64,000 bases of DNA from Sipunculus nudus (taxonomy: Eukaryota; Annelida; Sipuncula; Golfingiida; Sipunculidae), in NCBI GenBank assembly GCA_026874595.1, contig CM049318.1, positions 32,150,956 through 32,214,955 of the forward strand, given 5' to 3'. A program made the translations under genes and the position numbers. This document shows positions 11,455-25,900 of the stretch, piece after piece (position 1 is the stretch's first letter; every line of letters begins with the position of its first letter). The notes under the pieces were generated by a model. The model was not told the origin of the DNA. It saw only the letters and a program-made list of their open reading frames with translations, and ran no database searches.

Positions 11455-12965
11455 GTCTCTTACACATCAGCTGTGTCATCCATCAGTTCACTGCTGTCTG
11501 TTACATGGGACATGGTTTGAACTGCTACAACAAGTGACAAAGATACGTACCAATTAGTAGAATTGATTGAATCCAGTATTCTAGACGCCCGCAATATCTT
11601 GCCAGACTCATTGCGAAAGTACCCCAGTTTCGACCACTTATCCACTGTTGATGAAGTGGTTATATGCAAGGACAGAGTATTGGTTGCTTCTTCCCTCAGG
11701 CAATATGTTCTCACTGCACTCCATTCAGCACACATGAGAGTGTCATCCATGTTGTCCAGAGCCGATTCCTCCAATTATTTGCCAGGTATCACAAATGATA
11801 TCAGAAACCTCTGAAACAATAGCAACCACTGCAAACGAATGGCCTCATTCCAGCCAAACGCGCCGCCTTTACCCATTCCAGTGTTTATGTGCAGAATTCT
11901 TCCATTAAAAAGAGCAACTACTTGGTTATAGTAGAGATAAACTCCCAACTGACCCATCGTAGAGAAAGCCTCCGGTGGTGCCTCAGGCCTCATTGACGGT
12001 CTACGTCACTCATTTGTCACCAGTGGGATTTTGGATGAATTGTCCTTAGACGTTTCTCCGAATTCACGGCATCAGCTCCCAGAGACTTTCTGAAAACGTG
12101 AGACATGCATCATAGGCTCTCATCTGTGGCATTCCAGCATATCAATTGCAGAGTAGAAGTAGGTGGCAAAACTGTAAAGAGATTAATTACCAATAATACC
12201 GAACTTAAAGGTGAACTCGACACCTTCCACTGTGCCATCCCATAATACAGGAACGCCCCAGACAGATATCAAACTCCTGCCACGTGTATCTTCGGTAGGT
12301 CAATTAGGGATTTCATACCCATTGTGCCCGGTTACTACCAGCCTCATCAAACATGGAGCGATCCTCTCATATTGAGAAAGGCCGCCCTAAGGTATGGATA
12401 CATAAAGACCGCAGAGCGACTTGCTTAGCACACAAAGCGTCTACCACCACTCAATGTAGGAGACTTTGCAAGAATCTAGAACTAAACTGGTCCCCATCCA
12501 TCGAAATGGGGGGAAAAACTGGATGTGTTGTTAAAGTGCGCCAATTCGACCAGTATGTAATACGTGTTGATGGATCTGATCAGGTGACCGTTTGCAAACG
12601 CAAATATTTGCGCAAGCGGACACCCGCATATTCATCCACGGCCAAACAATATATTGAATCTGATCACGACATCCTCCCACAACTATCATTAACCCAATGA
12701 TTGCTTCGCCATCGATTAGTCCATAGGCTACCCAATGGAAGTCACCCTCTGCTCTACAGTTGACCCTGCCTAATGATTGAGCAGTCCGTCAAACATCACC
12801 AGATATTAGGCATGAGCCTCAACAGGTTGTCATTGATGAACATGATCAGCAGGTCATCATCAGTCCCCCGAAACTACACCCAAGACGACCCCTCGTCAGA
12901 ACCGACGTACCTCAGCCAACGCAACACGTAGACGCTCTATGTAGCCGCGGAAAGGTTGCAACACC
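11455..12965 (+). pseudogene. Integrase remnant (Ty3/Gypsy pol)
   Basis: Pieces in several frames: the linker with LIESSILDARNILPDSLRKY; the zinc-binding end with ALHSAHMRVSSM (about 11715-11750) and CKRMA; traces of the DDE core near 11985-12200 (SGG, FVTSGI-like text), too broken to score; and the C-terminal part with VRQFDQYVIRVDGSDQVTV (12535-12590). A tail near 12975 (DYFLSKGRIV) matches the usual element end. Confidence 0.8.
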
Positions 12966-13084
12966 TTGGCCTAATGATTACTTTCTTTCTAAGGGCAGAA
13001 TAGTCCCCAGTCTAGAGGGCAGTCTACAAAGTGAAGGCCTATCTTGTGTTCGGTTAATCCTGGTCGCTACTCTGGATGGATCAT

Positions 13085-14676
13085 TTTTTAGCTCAGCTGA
13101 CTGTAAGTCGGTCCGTCTGTCCGTTAACAAGGCACAAATCTTAACCACTGGACCTAAAATCTTCTTACTTTGCATCCAGAGAGGTCCATGAAAAATCTCC
13201 TTGGAAACCTGGAATTAGGTCTCTTTTACCCATATTCTTCAAGCTATGGGGCTCCGAAGTACCTCCCCCCCCCCCCAGAATAATGAAAAAATTGATACAA
13301 AAGCTCAAATATCTGATCAACTAATGCATGCATTACCATGATTCTTTGCATGGATATTAGTCATGTAGTGTTTCATCAGTTTCTGCAGAGTGGTGGCGCC
13401 GCCTGTATTTCTTTCGATTTTTTACGATTTTTTTTCTCGATTTTAGAGACCTCAAAAGATGCCGTCATCTGGTAACAGGGCACAAATTGTAAATGTTGAA
13501 CCTGGAATCTTCTCGATTTACATCCAGAGAGGTCAATGAAAAGTCTCCATGGAAACCTGGAATTAGGTCACTGTTACCTATATTCTTCAAGCTATGGTGC
13601 TCCTAAGTCCCCCCAGAATAATGAAAAAGTTGATAAAAAAGCTCAAATATCTGAATAACTTATGAACTGATCACCATGATTCTCTGCATGGATATTGATC
13701 ATGGAGTGTTTCATCAGTTTCTGCAGACTGGTGGCGCCAACTGTACTTTTTCGATTTTTTACGATTTTTTTCTGTATTTTTGAGACCTCAAAAGATGCTG
13801 TCAACTGTTAACAGGGCACAAATCGTAATCGCTGGACCTGGAATCTTCTCACTTTACATCCAGAGAGGTCAATGAAAATCTTCTTTGAAACCTGGAATTT
13901 AGTCTCTGTTACCCATATTCTTTCAGCTATGGGGCTCCGAATTACCCCCCCGGAATAATGAAAAAAAATGACACAAAAGCTTAAATATCTAAACAACATA
14001 TCAACATATCCAACTTTGCATGGATATTAATCATGGAGTGTTTCATCAGTTTCTGCAGACTGGTGGCGCCACCTGTATTTTCTTCGAATTTTTTAACAAT
14101 TTTTTTCTCTATTTTGATACCTTAAAAGATGCCGTCATCTGTTAACAAGGCACAAATCATAACCGCTAGACCTGGAATATCTTTTAAATTTACATCCAGA
14201 TAGGTTCATAAAAAGATTCCTTGAAAACTAAAATTAGGTCTCTGTCACCCATGTTGTCCGAGCTAAGGGGCTCAGAAGTACCCCAAGAGTAATTGAAAAT
14301 TTGATACCAAAGTAGGGCACAAATCATAACCATGGGGCCCAGAATCTTCTAACTTGACGTCCAGAGAGTTCCTCAAAAGTTCTCCCCAGAAACCTCAAAT
14401 TGGGTCACAGTGACCTATATTCTCAGAGTTTTAGGGTATGTTTGAGCACCCCAGAAATAATGCAAAATACACACAATTAAATTGCTATATTTCCATATGA
14501 AAGGCTGGTTGGATTGTCATCAAATTTGTTGTGCTTAGGCCTATGGGTCTTGATGGACTTAATTAAGCTTATATGCGTGAATAATGATGCCACCTATCTT
14601 AAATGGTTGTCTGTGCAAGGACATATTATCAACATGTAAGCCTGATGAGCGTCATGACCCACGGGTCACTTGTTTA
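13085..14676 (+). mobile_element. Tandem-core element (family A), ~4 monomers of ~337 bp
   Basis: Begins TTTTTAGCTCAGCTGACTG and a CCGTCTGTCCG tract, then monomers (GGCGCC marks at 13394, 13731, 14064; spacing 337 and 333), then ends in CGTCATGACCC and GGGTCACTTGTTT at 14641-14676. The same family occurs inverted at 39.1-43.1 kb. It is inserted in the Gypsy element. Confidence 0.75.
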
Positions 14677-14717
14677 TCAACCATTGTTTACCCTCATCAG
14701 ATACTGGATATGTCAAA

Positions 14718-14739
14718 GGGGGGGGGGGGGGGGGGGGGG
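14718..14739. repeat. Poly-G run (22)
   Basis: Uninterrupted G tract between the family A right end and the 3' LTR-like repeat. Similar runs at 41859-41878, 42208-42225 and 44216-44232. Confidence 0.9.
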
Positions 14740-14945
14740 TAGAGACCGGATTATGTGCATAGTTTACTTTACCTATCAGTATTTATTTAGATTAAGTATT
14801 ACCATACTCTGTTCATTAACATTTAGATTTGACCATGTTTTGTCACTTTATATTTCATATCCCATCACTTAAATTCTGATGTCGATTAAAGGTATGTGAA
14901 AACAGTAGGCCTATATAGTCACACAAGTTTGCTTTTATAATATTT
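14740..14945 (+). repeat. 3' LTR-like repeat of the Gypsy element
   Basis: Counterpart of 9785-9985 in direct orientation. Confidence 0.6.
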
Positions 14946-16030
14946 ATAGGTCGAGGTATTACCGTTGCAGGATTCCTATGTTTTACGTCTTATTCACACT
15001 GATTATCTAGAGTGGTGTGCTCTGCACAACCAAACTTGAGATATGTGTGCGAGTGGAAAATGTGGCTTCTTTCAGACAGGGGTGATATGGTCAGATTCGG
15101 AAAGAATTAAACTAGGCTTGGGTACTGTTTGAGCAAAGCAAATAAACATAGGAAAAGGCTTAGTAAGTTTATATGCTTTGCAAAACTCTTGGCAAAGCAT
15201 AGGTAAAACTTGTCTCGTCCCAAGACGCTTTATTCCGATTCGCTCTGCTCCTCTCCATCAACGTGATCTTATCACAGTTGTGGATTCTGCAACAAAGGTA
15301 AAACCTGAGTTAAATGCTGTTGACCCAAGAATTGCCCATTGGGTTGGATAAAATAAGATATACCCTGGTCAAATGCTAACCCTGATCCGTGCAGTTGTTT
15401 GCAAGCGCCATAGTGGGCCGAAATGTGTGCGTGTTTGTTTTACATGTTCGCTCGCGTTTTAAGAGGGGATGGGGCGTGACAACGTTCAGAAATTCAAACA
15501 GTGAACCAGTAAGTAAAGGAATATGCAAATATAACTAGTTGTACGACTTGTGTAGCGTCCTAAATTGAAGGAGATGGCAGATTTATGTGATATACGCTTA
15601 ATCTGACGACACACAGTTTAGGCATTTGCCAGGTGACTCGATCCTACGCAATTCACGTGCGTGCACGCGTTTTAGGCAATACCAATTCAGCTATGAATGT
15701 TTCCCCTGCGTGGAGGTTGAAATAGGCCCCATGGTCATGTGACTTTAGAGCGTATCATGTGACTGCTACAACATTCTCCTGTGCCAAGTTGCAGAGCGGG
15801 ACTTTAACCCGGTGGGATCAAAACCCAATTGTGTTCACTGACACTTTATTGACGTGTCTGTAGGTGGGTATTAACAGCAGACTGGGCATGAGCTGTTCTT
15901 TTAAACTCATTTCTGGAAGTATCTACGGTATTTATATGCCATTTCTACCCTTGTTGAATTCTACTCTTATTAAATAATTAATAGGTCGACTTCAATACAC
16001 AGCGAAGCGGTTGGTGGAATATACATTATA
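14946..16030. other. Intergenic, upstream of pepE
   Basis: No exon recognised. The short phrase TATCACAGTTGTGGATTC near 15268 also occurs at 5040 and marks an old dispersed repeat. The pepE non-coding first exon may lie in 14.9-16.0 kb but has no visible signature. Confidence 0.4.
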
Positions 16031-16034
16031 ATAT

Positions 16035-16610
16035 AATAGATTAGTTGAATTCTAGCCCAATTTAATCGGACTCAATAATATTATTAGGCCCTGTTAAAGT
16101 GTTATACATTGAGTCCGATAGTCATACAGTAAGAGTTTCTACAAGATAAGCCACGGAACCGTTGCATCTTCTTTGACTGCCTGTACTGCCAAACAACAAG
16201 ACACTTGATTACACCATTTTAACACCAATACTAATGTGTTTAATGGTCTGGATAGCGACTAAAATTTAACTTGGATCATCATTTTTAAACATTAACTGGC
16301 CTTTTTTCCAGAGGCATGTCAGGGGGTTGAATAGGGACAGAGAAGAACAGTCGCACTGTGAGCCTTGCTTACTCGAGTGATTGACAGCCAGAACTTACAT
16401 TTTGTTTTAATGGGCCAAGCTCTGAAGTGTGATGGGCTGGCATGGGGTAATAAACACCTGTTGACACTGGTTACAATTGCATAAGGTGGTGTGTAGTCTG
16501 AGGCTTATATTGTAGAAACTCTCACTTTATAGCTAACAGACTTAATATATGGCAGGGCCTAGTAATATTGAGTCTGATTAAATCCCGCTTGTTGAATTCT
16601 TACAATGTAA
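16035..16610. mobile_element. ~575-bp inverted-repeat element upstream of pepE
   Basis: Left arm (TTTAATCGGACTCAATAATA, TAGGCCCTG, GAGTTTCTACAAGATAAGCC) is matched in reverse complement by 16495-16605, giving terminal arms of about 110-120 bp with ~80% match by eye. No coding capacity; it ends about 180 bases before the first pepE acceptor. Confidence 0.7.
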
Positions 16611-16786
16611 AAATCCTCTTGCCAATCTTTACTCCAATCAAATAAGAGGTTATTTTAAAAATAAAAAATAAAATTCAAATTTCAATATGCTACGCTCTTA
16701 ATGAGAAAGATTATGGAGATGTTGTTTTCTCAAGAAATTCAGTTCTTTATACAACAAGCATTTGAAGTTTATTTTTGCTTTTTCAG

Positions 16787-16903
16787 GATAAATCCACAAG
16801 TTCCCATGATGAGGAGGCTGCTGCTAATTTCAAACTCTACCTTGCATGGAGGAGGCTACTTAGAGCACTGCTCTACTCAGATCAAAGAATTTCTAGCTGT
16901 AAG
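16787..16903 (+). CDS. pepE: pepE first coding exon with short 5' UTR
   Basis: A polypyrimidine tract and CAG acceptor end at 16786, so 16787-16805 is 5' UTR and the ATG is at 16806. The coding part encodes residues 1-32 plus two bases. Donor GTAAGT at 16904. It carries the first beta strand and the SNSTLH segment of PepE. Confidence 0.9.
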
Positions 16904-19900
16904 GTAAGTGTTTTGTATTACCTTCTTGTTGAATCTAAATTTGATGCACACTCTGTACTGTAGGGCCAAGAAGGGAACAATTGTGTGTTGTTCACTCTTC
17001 AGTGTGTTAGTCTAAAGCAAGATAAATATCGTATCTGCCTTGAAAAGTTTTCACCCTCCAATCAGGAATGTTTTCCACCCTTATTAAGCTGAAAATATAT
17101 ATATTTAATTATGTATCTGCCATTGCCATTAGCATCCAGGTTTCAGAGGTTTATTTCACTTGTACAATTTATTTATTTATAGATATAAATCTGGTCTTTC
17201 TTGGTGTAGATGCTTAGCATTTTCATTTACTAACATCTAATAACTATGTATTTAATAACTTTAAGACATTTTTTTTTATTATTGAAAATCAATTTTCAAA
17301 GCAAGTGTAGTGATCTTGATTTAATGTGACAATAGTTTGAACTTCTCCGTATTTGTTGTCTGATGCCATTCTTCTGTGAATCCTCATTGTTAATTGTTTT
17401 GTATTTTAGTAAGGTAGAGAAGGTGTTGTTTGTACCGTATGCCCTACATGACCGTGATGATTATGCTTCAAAAGCAAGAGAGGCCTTCAGTAAGATAGGT
17501 ACATGCTTTCTTCTTACATAGGCAGGAACTGTTGTTAGGCCCATACAGAGAATCATTGAATCAAGCAAAATTGAACATTCATTCTCTAAAGAGAAGTCTT
17601 CAATCTTTCAAACTGTCTTGAATATATTTTTTTTAGTCATGTACAATTTGTAACACCTAATAAAACAAAAGGTATAATTTACTATGACTGCTTAGTATAT
17701 TATAATCTCTGATAGGTTTCCATTGATGGTATATTATGATTTTTCATAAAATAATTCAAAGCTAATGTACCAGTATAACCTTTTGTCATTTTTAATGAGA
17801 TATTTTAATAATTTGAATAAGTGCAAATATACATTTTGTATATAACAGCAACATCTCAGCAATATTTTATTGCTGAATATATTAATTTCTTGTAATTTCT
17901 TTGAGGAATAATCTACATATATCACTAAATATAATAATTTTATATCACTGTTATTCATCACTGTTTGTAGTTAATATCATTTATTTCACTATAATCACTA
18001 TATATCTCTATAATATATTACTATAATATATCCTTACAATAGACAAACATTTATGTATTTTAGGTCTTCAAGTGGACAGTATCCATGAGGCTCCAAATGC
18101 TGTAGAAGCTGTTAAGACAGCTCAGGCAATATTTATAGGTCAGTTGTACAGGTCAGACATCAATTACAGAGGTCAAATGTCATTAAAAACTAGAACAATG
18201 CAGATTAAAATGATACAAACAGTTCTTGGAAGTAGTTTATATGCTCACAGACACAATGGCAAAGAGTACAGTTGTTGTTTTGGAAAGTAGCAGTAAAATA
18301 ATATTAATGCACAAATATCTGTGATTAACTGATGTCATTTGTTGCAGCTCATTTGAATGTATGTACATGGTTATCACATTTTTATATGCCACTCTTATGA
18401 CAGGAGTATAATGGTATACCCACTATCCATCCGTCCGTCCATTAACATGTAGTGTTGCTGCAATCACTTACCAGGGCTTTGATGGATTTTCACAAAACTC
18501 ACTAGAAGTACTTACCAACAGATTATAATGTCCAAGTTTGTTTATGGGCAACATCCACGCATATTTAACAAGGTTGCCACAGGTAACTCAGCTACTTTGT
18601 GGTGTTGCCGCAATAAATTACAAAGAATATGAAGGATTTTGATAAAACTCTTCAGAAATGATAATCAATAAAATATCTCACCTTAGTTCGAACTCTAGCA
18701 AAATCCTTGCATATTTAATAAGGTCAGAGGTCACCACACTTTGAGTCATCTTGTTGACTTACCAAAAATCATAGGGATTTTCATGAAACTGATTATACAT
18801 ATTTACCAATAGTTCCTCACCTGAATTACATTCTCATTAAAACTCATGCATATTAAATGAGATCAGAGGTCAACAGATACACAAAGGGTGTATTATGCAC
18901 ATTTGTGGTACTCTTGCTTTATAATGGAACACTCTGGAATACTGTGGCTGTCAAGGGGTTCAAATTCATGATATTATTAAAGGGAAAATGTTAAATGAAT
19001 CATTTTTTTTATATAAGGTGGTGGTAATACATTCCGCTTACTGAAGACCCTTTATGATGAAGGTCTGGTGGCTGAAATAAGGAAACGAGTCCTGCAGGTA
19101 CAACTGCTCAGTATATTTGTTTAGAAGAAAACTGTTTTGATGATAAATTTATGAATCAGCAACTTTGAAGCAACAAAGGTTCAAGTGATATCATGCTAAA
19201 CTGAAAGCTGGGACATTCACATATTAGCAAAAAAAACATAATGTTTTGGATATAATTGCCCTATTAGAATACATTCTGGTGAATGGAAAATTCTTTTAAA
19301 ATCACAATATTAATCAGGAAATAAAATTTTTTAATGTGACATACTTTAATTTGACTGTGAAAGAACAAATATTACCCTACATCAGTATGTCAACAGTAAA
19401 ACAAAAGTTTGTTAATTGCTATTTTATAATCTGATCTGATATCACACTATAGTCCGTTTCATCCCCTCATGTCCACCTGTTTTTTGCTATGAAAATTTTT
19501 ATTATTTACATTTCAAGGGAAACAATTAAAGTGTAGAGCAGAGGATTAAAGAACCTAATTTTCAACAAGGTAACTAAATACCTAACTTACGCCTTATTTG
19601 AGAAACAGAATTTTCTGAAAATATGAGAAATCAGTCTACATTTTACAACATATCAGACAGACCCACTTATGGCGGTCAAGGTCACTGGTCACATGCAAAA
19701 ACAACCTCAACTGAAAGCTGCTGATTGGATGATCTCATGTAAACACTCTAAAAAATATAACCAGCTAAAACAAAGATGGCTGCCTATGGAGGGACACATA
19801 ATATCTGCCAGATCATGATAAAGAGACTAAAATGTTGTGAAATGTTGTTGTCACTTCCATATACTGTTTTCTTGGAAAATATTGAAAAATATACACTTAT

Positions 19901-22900
19901 AAGCAAATCATCTACAAAAACCAGGTGGACAGCAGGGGATGAAACGGACTATAGATGTATGAATAATTAAATGTCCTTGGGAATGACATAATTTATATAT
20001 TTGCAGGATGGAGTCCCATATATGGGTTCTAGCGCTGGCTCCAACGTGTCTACGTTAAGCATCAACACCACCAATGACATGCCGATTGTGTACCCGCCAT
20101 CGTTCAGAGCCATCAGTTTGGTCCCGTTTAATATCAATGCTCACTACATGGACCCTGATCCCAACAGCAAACATATGGGGGTAAGAATATTAGCCTGATG
20201 TCACGAAAAGCAATCTACTACTATCCTTTGTTCTCTTTTGAAGTTAAAAAAAATATATTGAAGTTTATTCAAGGTTTCAAACATTTCTTGAAAACCAAAT
20301 TCCCTGATTTTTCACAGTGAATTTTGAAATTCCAAGAAAATAATTTCAACCTTTTTGGCAGAGTAACTAAGAGATTCCCTAGCATGAATCTAGCATGTGG
20401 AATGCTTATTCAGCAAAATGAAAATTAGTGATTTTTTAAAGTTCTGCATTGTAAACCAGAAAGACACATGGAAGCTATGCATGGTGCCATGCAAGTACAT
20501 ATACATCTCTCAACATGATTCCATATAGAATCTTAGCTTTACAGACAAAAAGGCCACCATGGCAAATCATTCACTTGATAAATTGTTTAGACAGGAAACA
20601 AAATCTAGTGAAATCGCCTGCAATAACTCAACAACAACATACTGCAGCTTTCCCAAATTCACAGGGATTTTTGGTACCTATGAGGGCTCCAGACCTGTCA
20701 AATTACAGACTTGTCGGAATTCCAGTATGGCCACCTGAGCCCATTCGCTGATTTTCTTTCATACCGGATAACTAAACAACAACATACTTAAGCTTTCCAA
20801 AATTTACAGAGATGGTTGGTACATATGAGGGCACCAGACCTATTGAATTACAGACCTGTTGGAATTGCAATATGGCTGCCACAGCCTGATCGCTGATTTT
20901 CTTTCGCATGCGATAACTCAACATCAACCTACTGCAGCTTTCCCTATTTTACAGGGATCAGTTGGTGCCTATGAGGGCTCCAGACTTATTGAATTACAGA
21001 CTTGCTCAAAATCAAATATGGCTAACAGACTACATTTGGTGACTTTCTATTGCACACATTATTTTAGACATATCTTTTTGAATATCATTTGATCCAGTGG
21101 GATTTTTTCCCTCATGATTTTGGATAAAAACTTGTTTCTGTTTGTCATATTTTTCAAATTTAACTTAATTTTTCACCCATATGTAAACAAGTCCAGCCCA
21201 ACAGAAATGCGAGGCCCTCTGAGGACCATTGTCCGAACACATCTAGTAATTATAATTATTATTATTATCATTTTTAGCTCAGCTGACTATAAGTCATCTG
21301 AGCTATAGTCATGGTCCATTGTCCATCGTCCATCCGTCTGTCTTGCCGTCCGTCCGTCCGTCTGTCCGTCCGTAGATGTGGCACGTTTTGAAACTGTAAG
21401 ACCTAGGAATCCAAAATTCGGCATAGTGTTAGATGTCCCCAAGATCTCCTACCAAGCCGAAAACTGGGTCTTTGCGACTTTGTTCCTATGAGAAATTAAG
21501 GAAAAACCTCAATTTTTTTATTAAAAACCTATTTTCACACTTCAGGGCTGCCTAATATCAAAACCACTCATCTGTTTTTCCTCATATTTACCATAAATAT
21601 CCCTGTATATAGTTTCTATGTACATGCCTGAAATTATGTCTGTATTATATAATTTAAAAAAGTTATGGGCCAGAACATAATGCATTTTGTAAAAAATCAG
21701 GAAAGATATTTGATCTTTTAACACAAAACATGTAAAAGATATGGACTTTTTTTTCAAGTAATATAACTTTAATTAATCAAAATTAAATTGTATACCCAAA
21801 ATTAGATCAAAATCTTTTAAATTTTTTAAAATATTAACAAAAATTAAAAATTGGTACCTTAAATTTTGCCTAACTTTGACCATGGCACGTTTTTTTCCTG
21901 TAAGTACTGTGGATTTAATTTTCTCCGCATGTTTTTGTTTACACCAAAAATTTGAAACCAGTTGATCAAAAACTGTAGATTTTATTCAAGTTTTCAAGCA
22001 CCATGTAACATATTGTTTACATCAGGCTAGTGTTATGCAGTTTGCAAGAGCTCAGCTCCCCAGCTTCAGCTCTCGTTCCTAAAATTTGGCATACAATTAG
22101 ATGTCTCCAAAATCCCCTACCATGCCAAGAATTTGGTCACTAGGACTTAATACCTTTGAGATATTAATGAGAAACTTCATTTTTCAATTAAAAACCCATT
22201 GTTACACTTCAATACTGCCTAATATCAAAACCACTGATCTGACTTTAATCATATATAATATAAATGTTTTTCTATACATTCTCTGTGCACATGCCAGAAA
22301 TGATGTCAGTATTGCGTAATTGTTTTAAGTTATGGGCCCAAACATAATGCACTTTGTAAAAAATCAAGAAATATATTTACTCCCTTAACAAGGGGCTTGC
22401 TGAAGCTAGAGATTTTTTGTAACATTATTTAATCAAGATTCAATTGAATACCCAAAATTAGTTCTGAATCTTTTTAAATTTTATAAGTTATTAGTATAAA
22501 TATAAAATTAGTACCTTAAATTTTACCCAACTTTGACCATTTCACGTTTGTTTCTTGTGAGCTCTGTTTATATAATTTTCATATCATGCACACATGTATA
22601 AGGATTTCAGCTTTTTAGTTTAGAAAGCTGAAAGCAATTGGCCAAAAATTGTAGCTTTTATTAATGTTTTTATGAGACCATATCAGACCTTGGCTCTCTC
22701 CAGCCACTCTTGAGTCACCTGTATGTTGATCTTGTTGAACTTTCAGCAAATTAGGCATATACTGGGGCAGCCAGGCAGCTTATGGCCAGCCACAGTTGAT
22801 CCAGGTGTCCAACCCAACTCATCTAGTAGTTTTAACCAAAAACATAACAATAAACAATAAATTAATCAATTTTTATTGGTTTTTAATAACAAATTAAAGA

Positions 22901-25900
22901 AAAATAGAAAAGGAATTTGTTAGTTTATAATGATAGGGAATTAACTTGCAGTTACTGATGATAGAAGAATCTTGTATCGATGGATAGAATGTCACGTATT
23001 CCAAATAACACCATGCAGTCACCTATTGCATTTTTCAGTTCGATTTTAATCATAAAAAAGTAAATCATATTATTCATTACTAATCATTAGGGATCATATG
23101 AAGGAAATTAATGATGGACAAAGATGCAGTTGATATTATTAATCTAGATTCCTACTGTGTCTAGTGTGTACATTGATGTGAAATTAGTCCAAAATGAATA
23201 TATTACATTTATTTTTTTTAATATTAATAAAAGCCATAAAACCAGGTACTTATGATCATTATTTAAATGTGTGAATTTTGTACATTCTGGATTCTCAACA
23301 CCATTGTTTGGTGAAAACTGAATAAATACCAGACATGGTGGGAATACTTTGCAATTGTATTTAAATACGAATATGAATATGTACTCCATTATAAAATTTC
23401 TTGCATATAGAATGGGAATTCAGGTAAAAATGAAAGTATATGAATACCAGTGCAAATACTTTCCAAATGTATTCATGAATGCATTCATGAATATATTCTT
23501 TAATATTATTTAAATAATCATTTCAGTTATGTTTCATTTTAAAAATCATACGATTCTCTTAGTATTTTTAATAAAAATTATATCTGGGACAATATTTGTA
23601 ATTTTTTTTAATAAATAGTTAAACTCTTATATTATATGTTCTGCTTATAAGTTATATGGCCAAGTCAAAATCTGTGTGACAATAGTACTCCATTTGTTAA
23701 TAAAATAAATGAAATCAATCCTCTTCCCTGTCTCCAAAGGTACTATCAAAATCATACATAAGTTAAACAACAACAACTCATAATACAGCTTATTCTTATT
23801 ACCACACAAAACCAGCATGTGCCTCATTTCTAAATCATATTTTTTAGCCCAGCTGTCTATCAATCATCTGAGCTATAGTCGTGGTCCATTGTCCGTCTGT
23901 CGTGCCGTCCGTCCGTCTGGATGTCCGTCCGTAAGACTGGCACGTTTCGACACCATTCGACCTACGAATCTGAAATTCGGCATACAGTTAGATGTCCCCA
24001 AAATCTCCTACCATGCCAAAAACTGGGTCAATATGACTTTGTTCCTTCGAGATATTAAGGAAAAACCTCAATTTTTTATTAGAAATCTATTTTCACACTT
24101 CAGGACTGCCTAATATCAAAACCACTCATCTGATTTTCTTCATTTTTACCATAAATATTCCTCTATATGGTTCCTATGTACATGCCGGAAATTAAGTCAG
24201 TATTATTTAATTTAAAAAAGTTATGGGCCCAAATATAATGGACTTTGTAAAAAAATGAGGAAAGATATTTTGTCACTTAAGACCAAAAGTGTAGGAAAAA
24301 TTTTTTTTTCAGTAATACTACTTTAAATAATCAAAATTGAATTGTATACCAAAAATTAGATCAAAATCTGTTAAATTTTTTTAAATATTGGCAAAAATAA
24401 TAAATTGGTACCTTAAATTTTGCCCAAGTTTGACCTTGGCACGTTTTTTTCCTTTAACTGCTGTGGATTTAATTTTCAAAGCATGTTTTTGTTACCATTT
24501 CAACTGTTAAAACAAAAAATTTGAAACCAGTTGATCAAAAACTGTAGATTTTATTTAAGTTTTAAAGCACCATGTCATATATTGTTTACACCAAGCTATT
24601 GTTATGCAGTTTACTAGAGCTCAGCTCCCCAGCTTCAGCTCTAAGTTCCTTAAATTTTGCATACAGTTAGATGTCCCCCAAATCCTCTACCATACTAAAA
24701 GTTTGGTCACTAGGACTGCATTTCTTCAAGATATTAAGAAAAAACTTGATTTTTCCATTAAAACCCCATTGTTACACTTTAAGATTGCCTAATATCAAAA
24801 CCACTGATCTGACTCTGATAATATATAATATACATATTTTTCTATACATTCGCTATGCATATGCCAGAAATTATGTCAGTATCTTGTAATTGTTTTAAGT
24901 TCTAGGCCCAAACATAATGCACTTTGTAAAAAATCAAGAAATATATTTACTCTCTTAACATGAAAATTGCTGAAGGTAGACATTTTTTGCCAGGGATATA
25001 ACATTATTTAATCAAGATTCAATTGTATTCCCAAAATTAGTTCTGAATTTTTCAAATTTTACAAGTTATTAGCATAAATATAAAATCAGTACCTTAAATT
25101 TTGCCCAACTTTGGCCATGGCATGTTTTTTCCCTGTAAGCACTGTTGATTTAATTTTCATATCTTGCACTGGTAAGGATTTAAGCTTCTAAATTCTGAAG
25201 TTATAAAAGGAATTGGTCAAAAACTAGCTTTTATGAAAGTTTTTATGAGACCATATCACACCTTGGCTGTACTGAAGCCCCTCTTTTATGTCCCCACATT
25301 GACCTTTCAGGCCAATTATGCATGCTTGAAGCGAGGCACTCTGCAGCCAGCCAGCTCTTGGGTGGCTTCAACTGGATCTAACTGTCCAACCCCCTCCACT
25401 AGTATTTGTTTAGGCCATAAACATAACAATAAACTTTTTTTTAATATTTGGTTTATGATAAGAACTTAAAAAAATAAATGGAAAAGGAATTTATAGTTAA
25501 TGAGTTACAGGGGATTATCTTGCAATTACTGATCATTTATGGATCTTCCATGGATGGCCAAAATTGTATTTCAAATAACACCATGCAGTCACCATTGGGT
25601 ATTTTTCATTTCAACCATAAAAATGAAAAATAAATAATTAAAATAAATTGTTGTTTACTATTAGGGATTATATGAAGCAAGATAATGATAGACTAGGATG
25701 CAGTTGATTATATTAAATAAATCTAAATTTCCAGGTCTTTTCCAGGTCTTTAACTTGTTGGTTTATATTTATTACAAAATTAAAATAATAAATAAATATG
25801 TCAAAAATTTAAAATATTACTCAGACAAGTGTTCATTAAAGATTTTAATTTGTTTGACTTATAACTCATGGTTGTATCAGTTGTTACATGAGACTGGCTA

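Larger units (their letters stand above)
9785..14945 (+). mobile_element. Degenerate Ty3/Gypsy LTR retrotransposon with nested insertion
   Basis: Direct repeats at ~9785-9985 and ~14740-14945 (shared TTAACATTTAGATTTxACCA and GATGTCGATTAAAG) look like decayed LTRs. Between them lie gag, RNase H and integrase remnants in order and in the same orientation. Every reading frame is broken. The pol reverse-transcriptase core and protease are not present: gag passes within ~200 bases to RNase H. A 337-bp tandem array is inserted before the 3' repeat. Confidence 0.82.
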
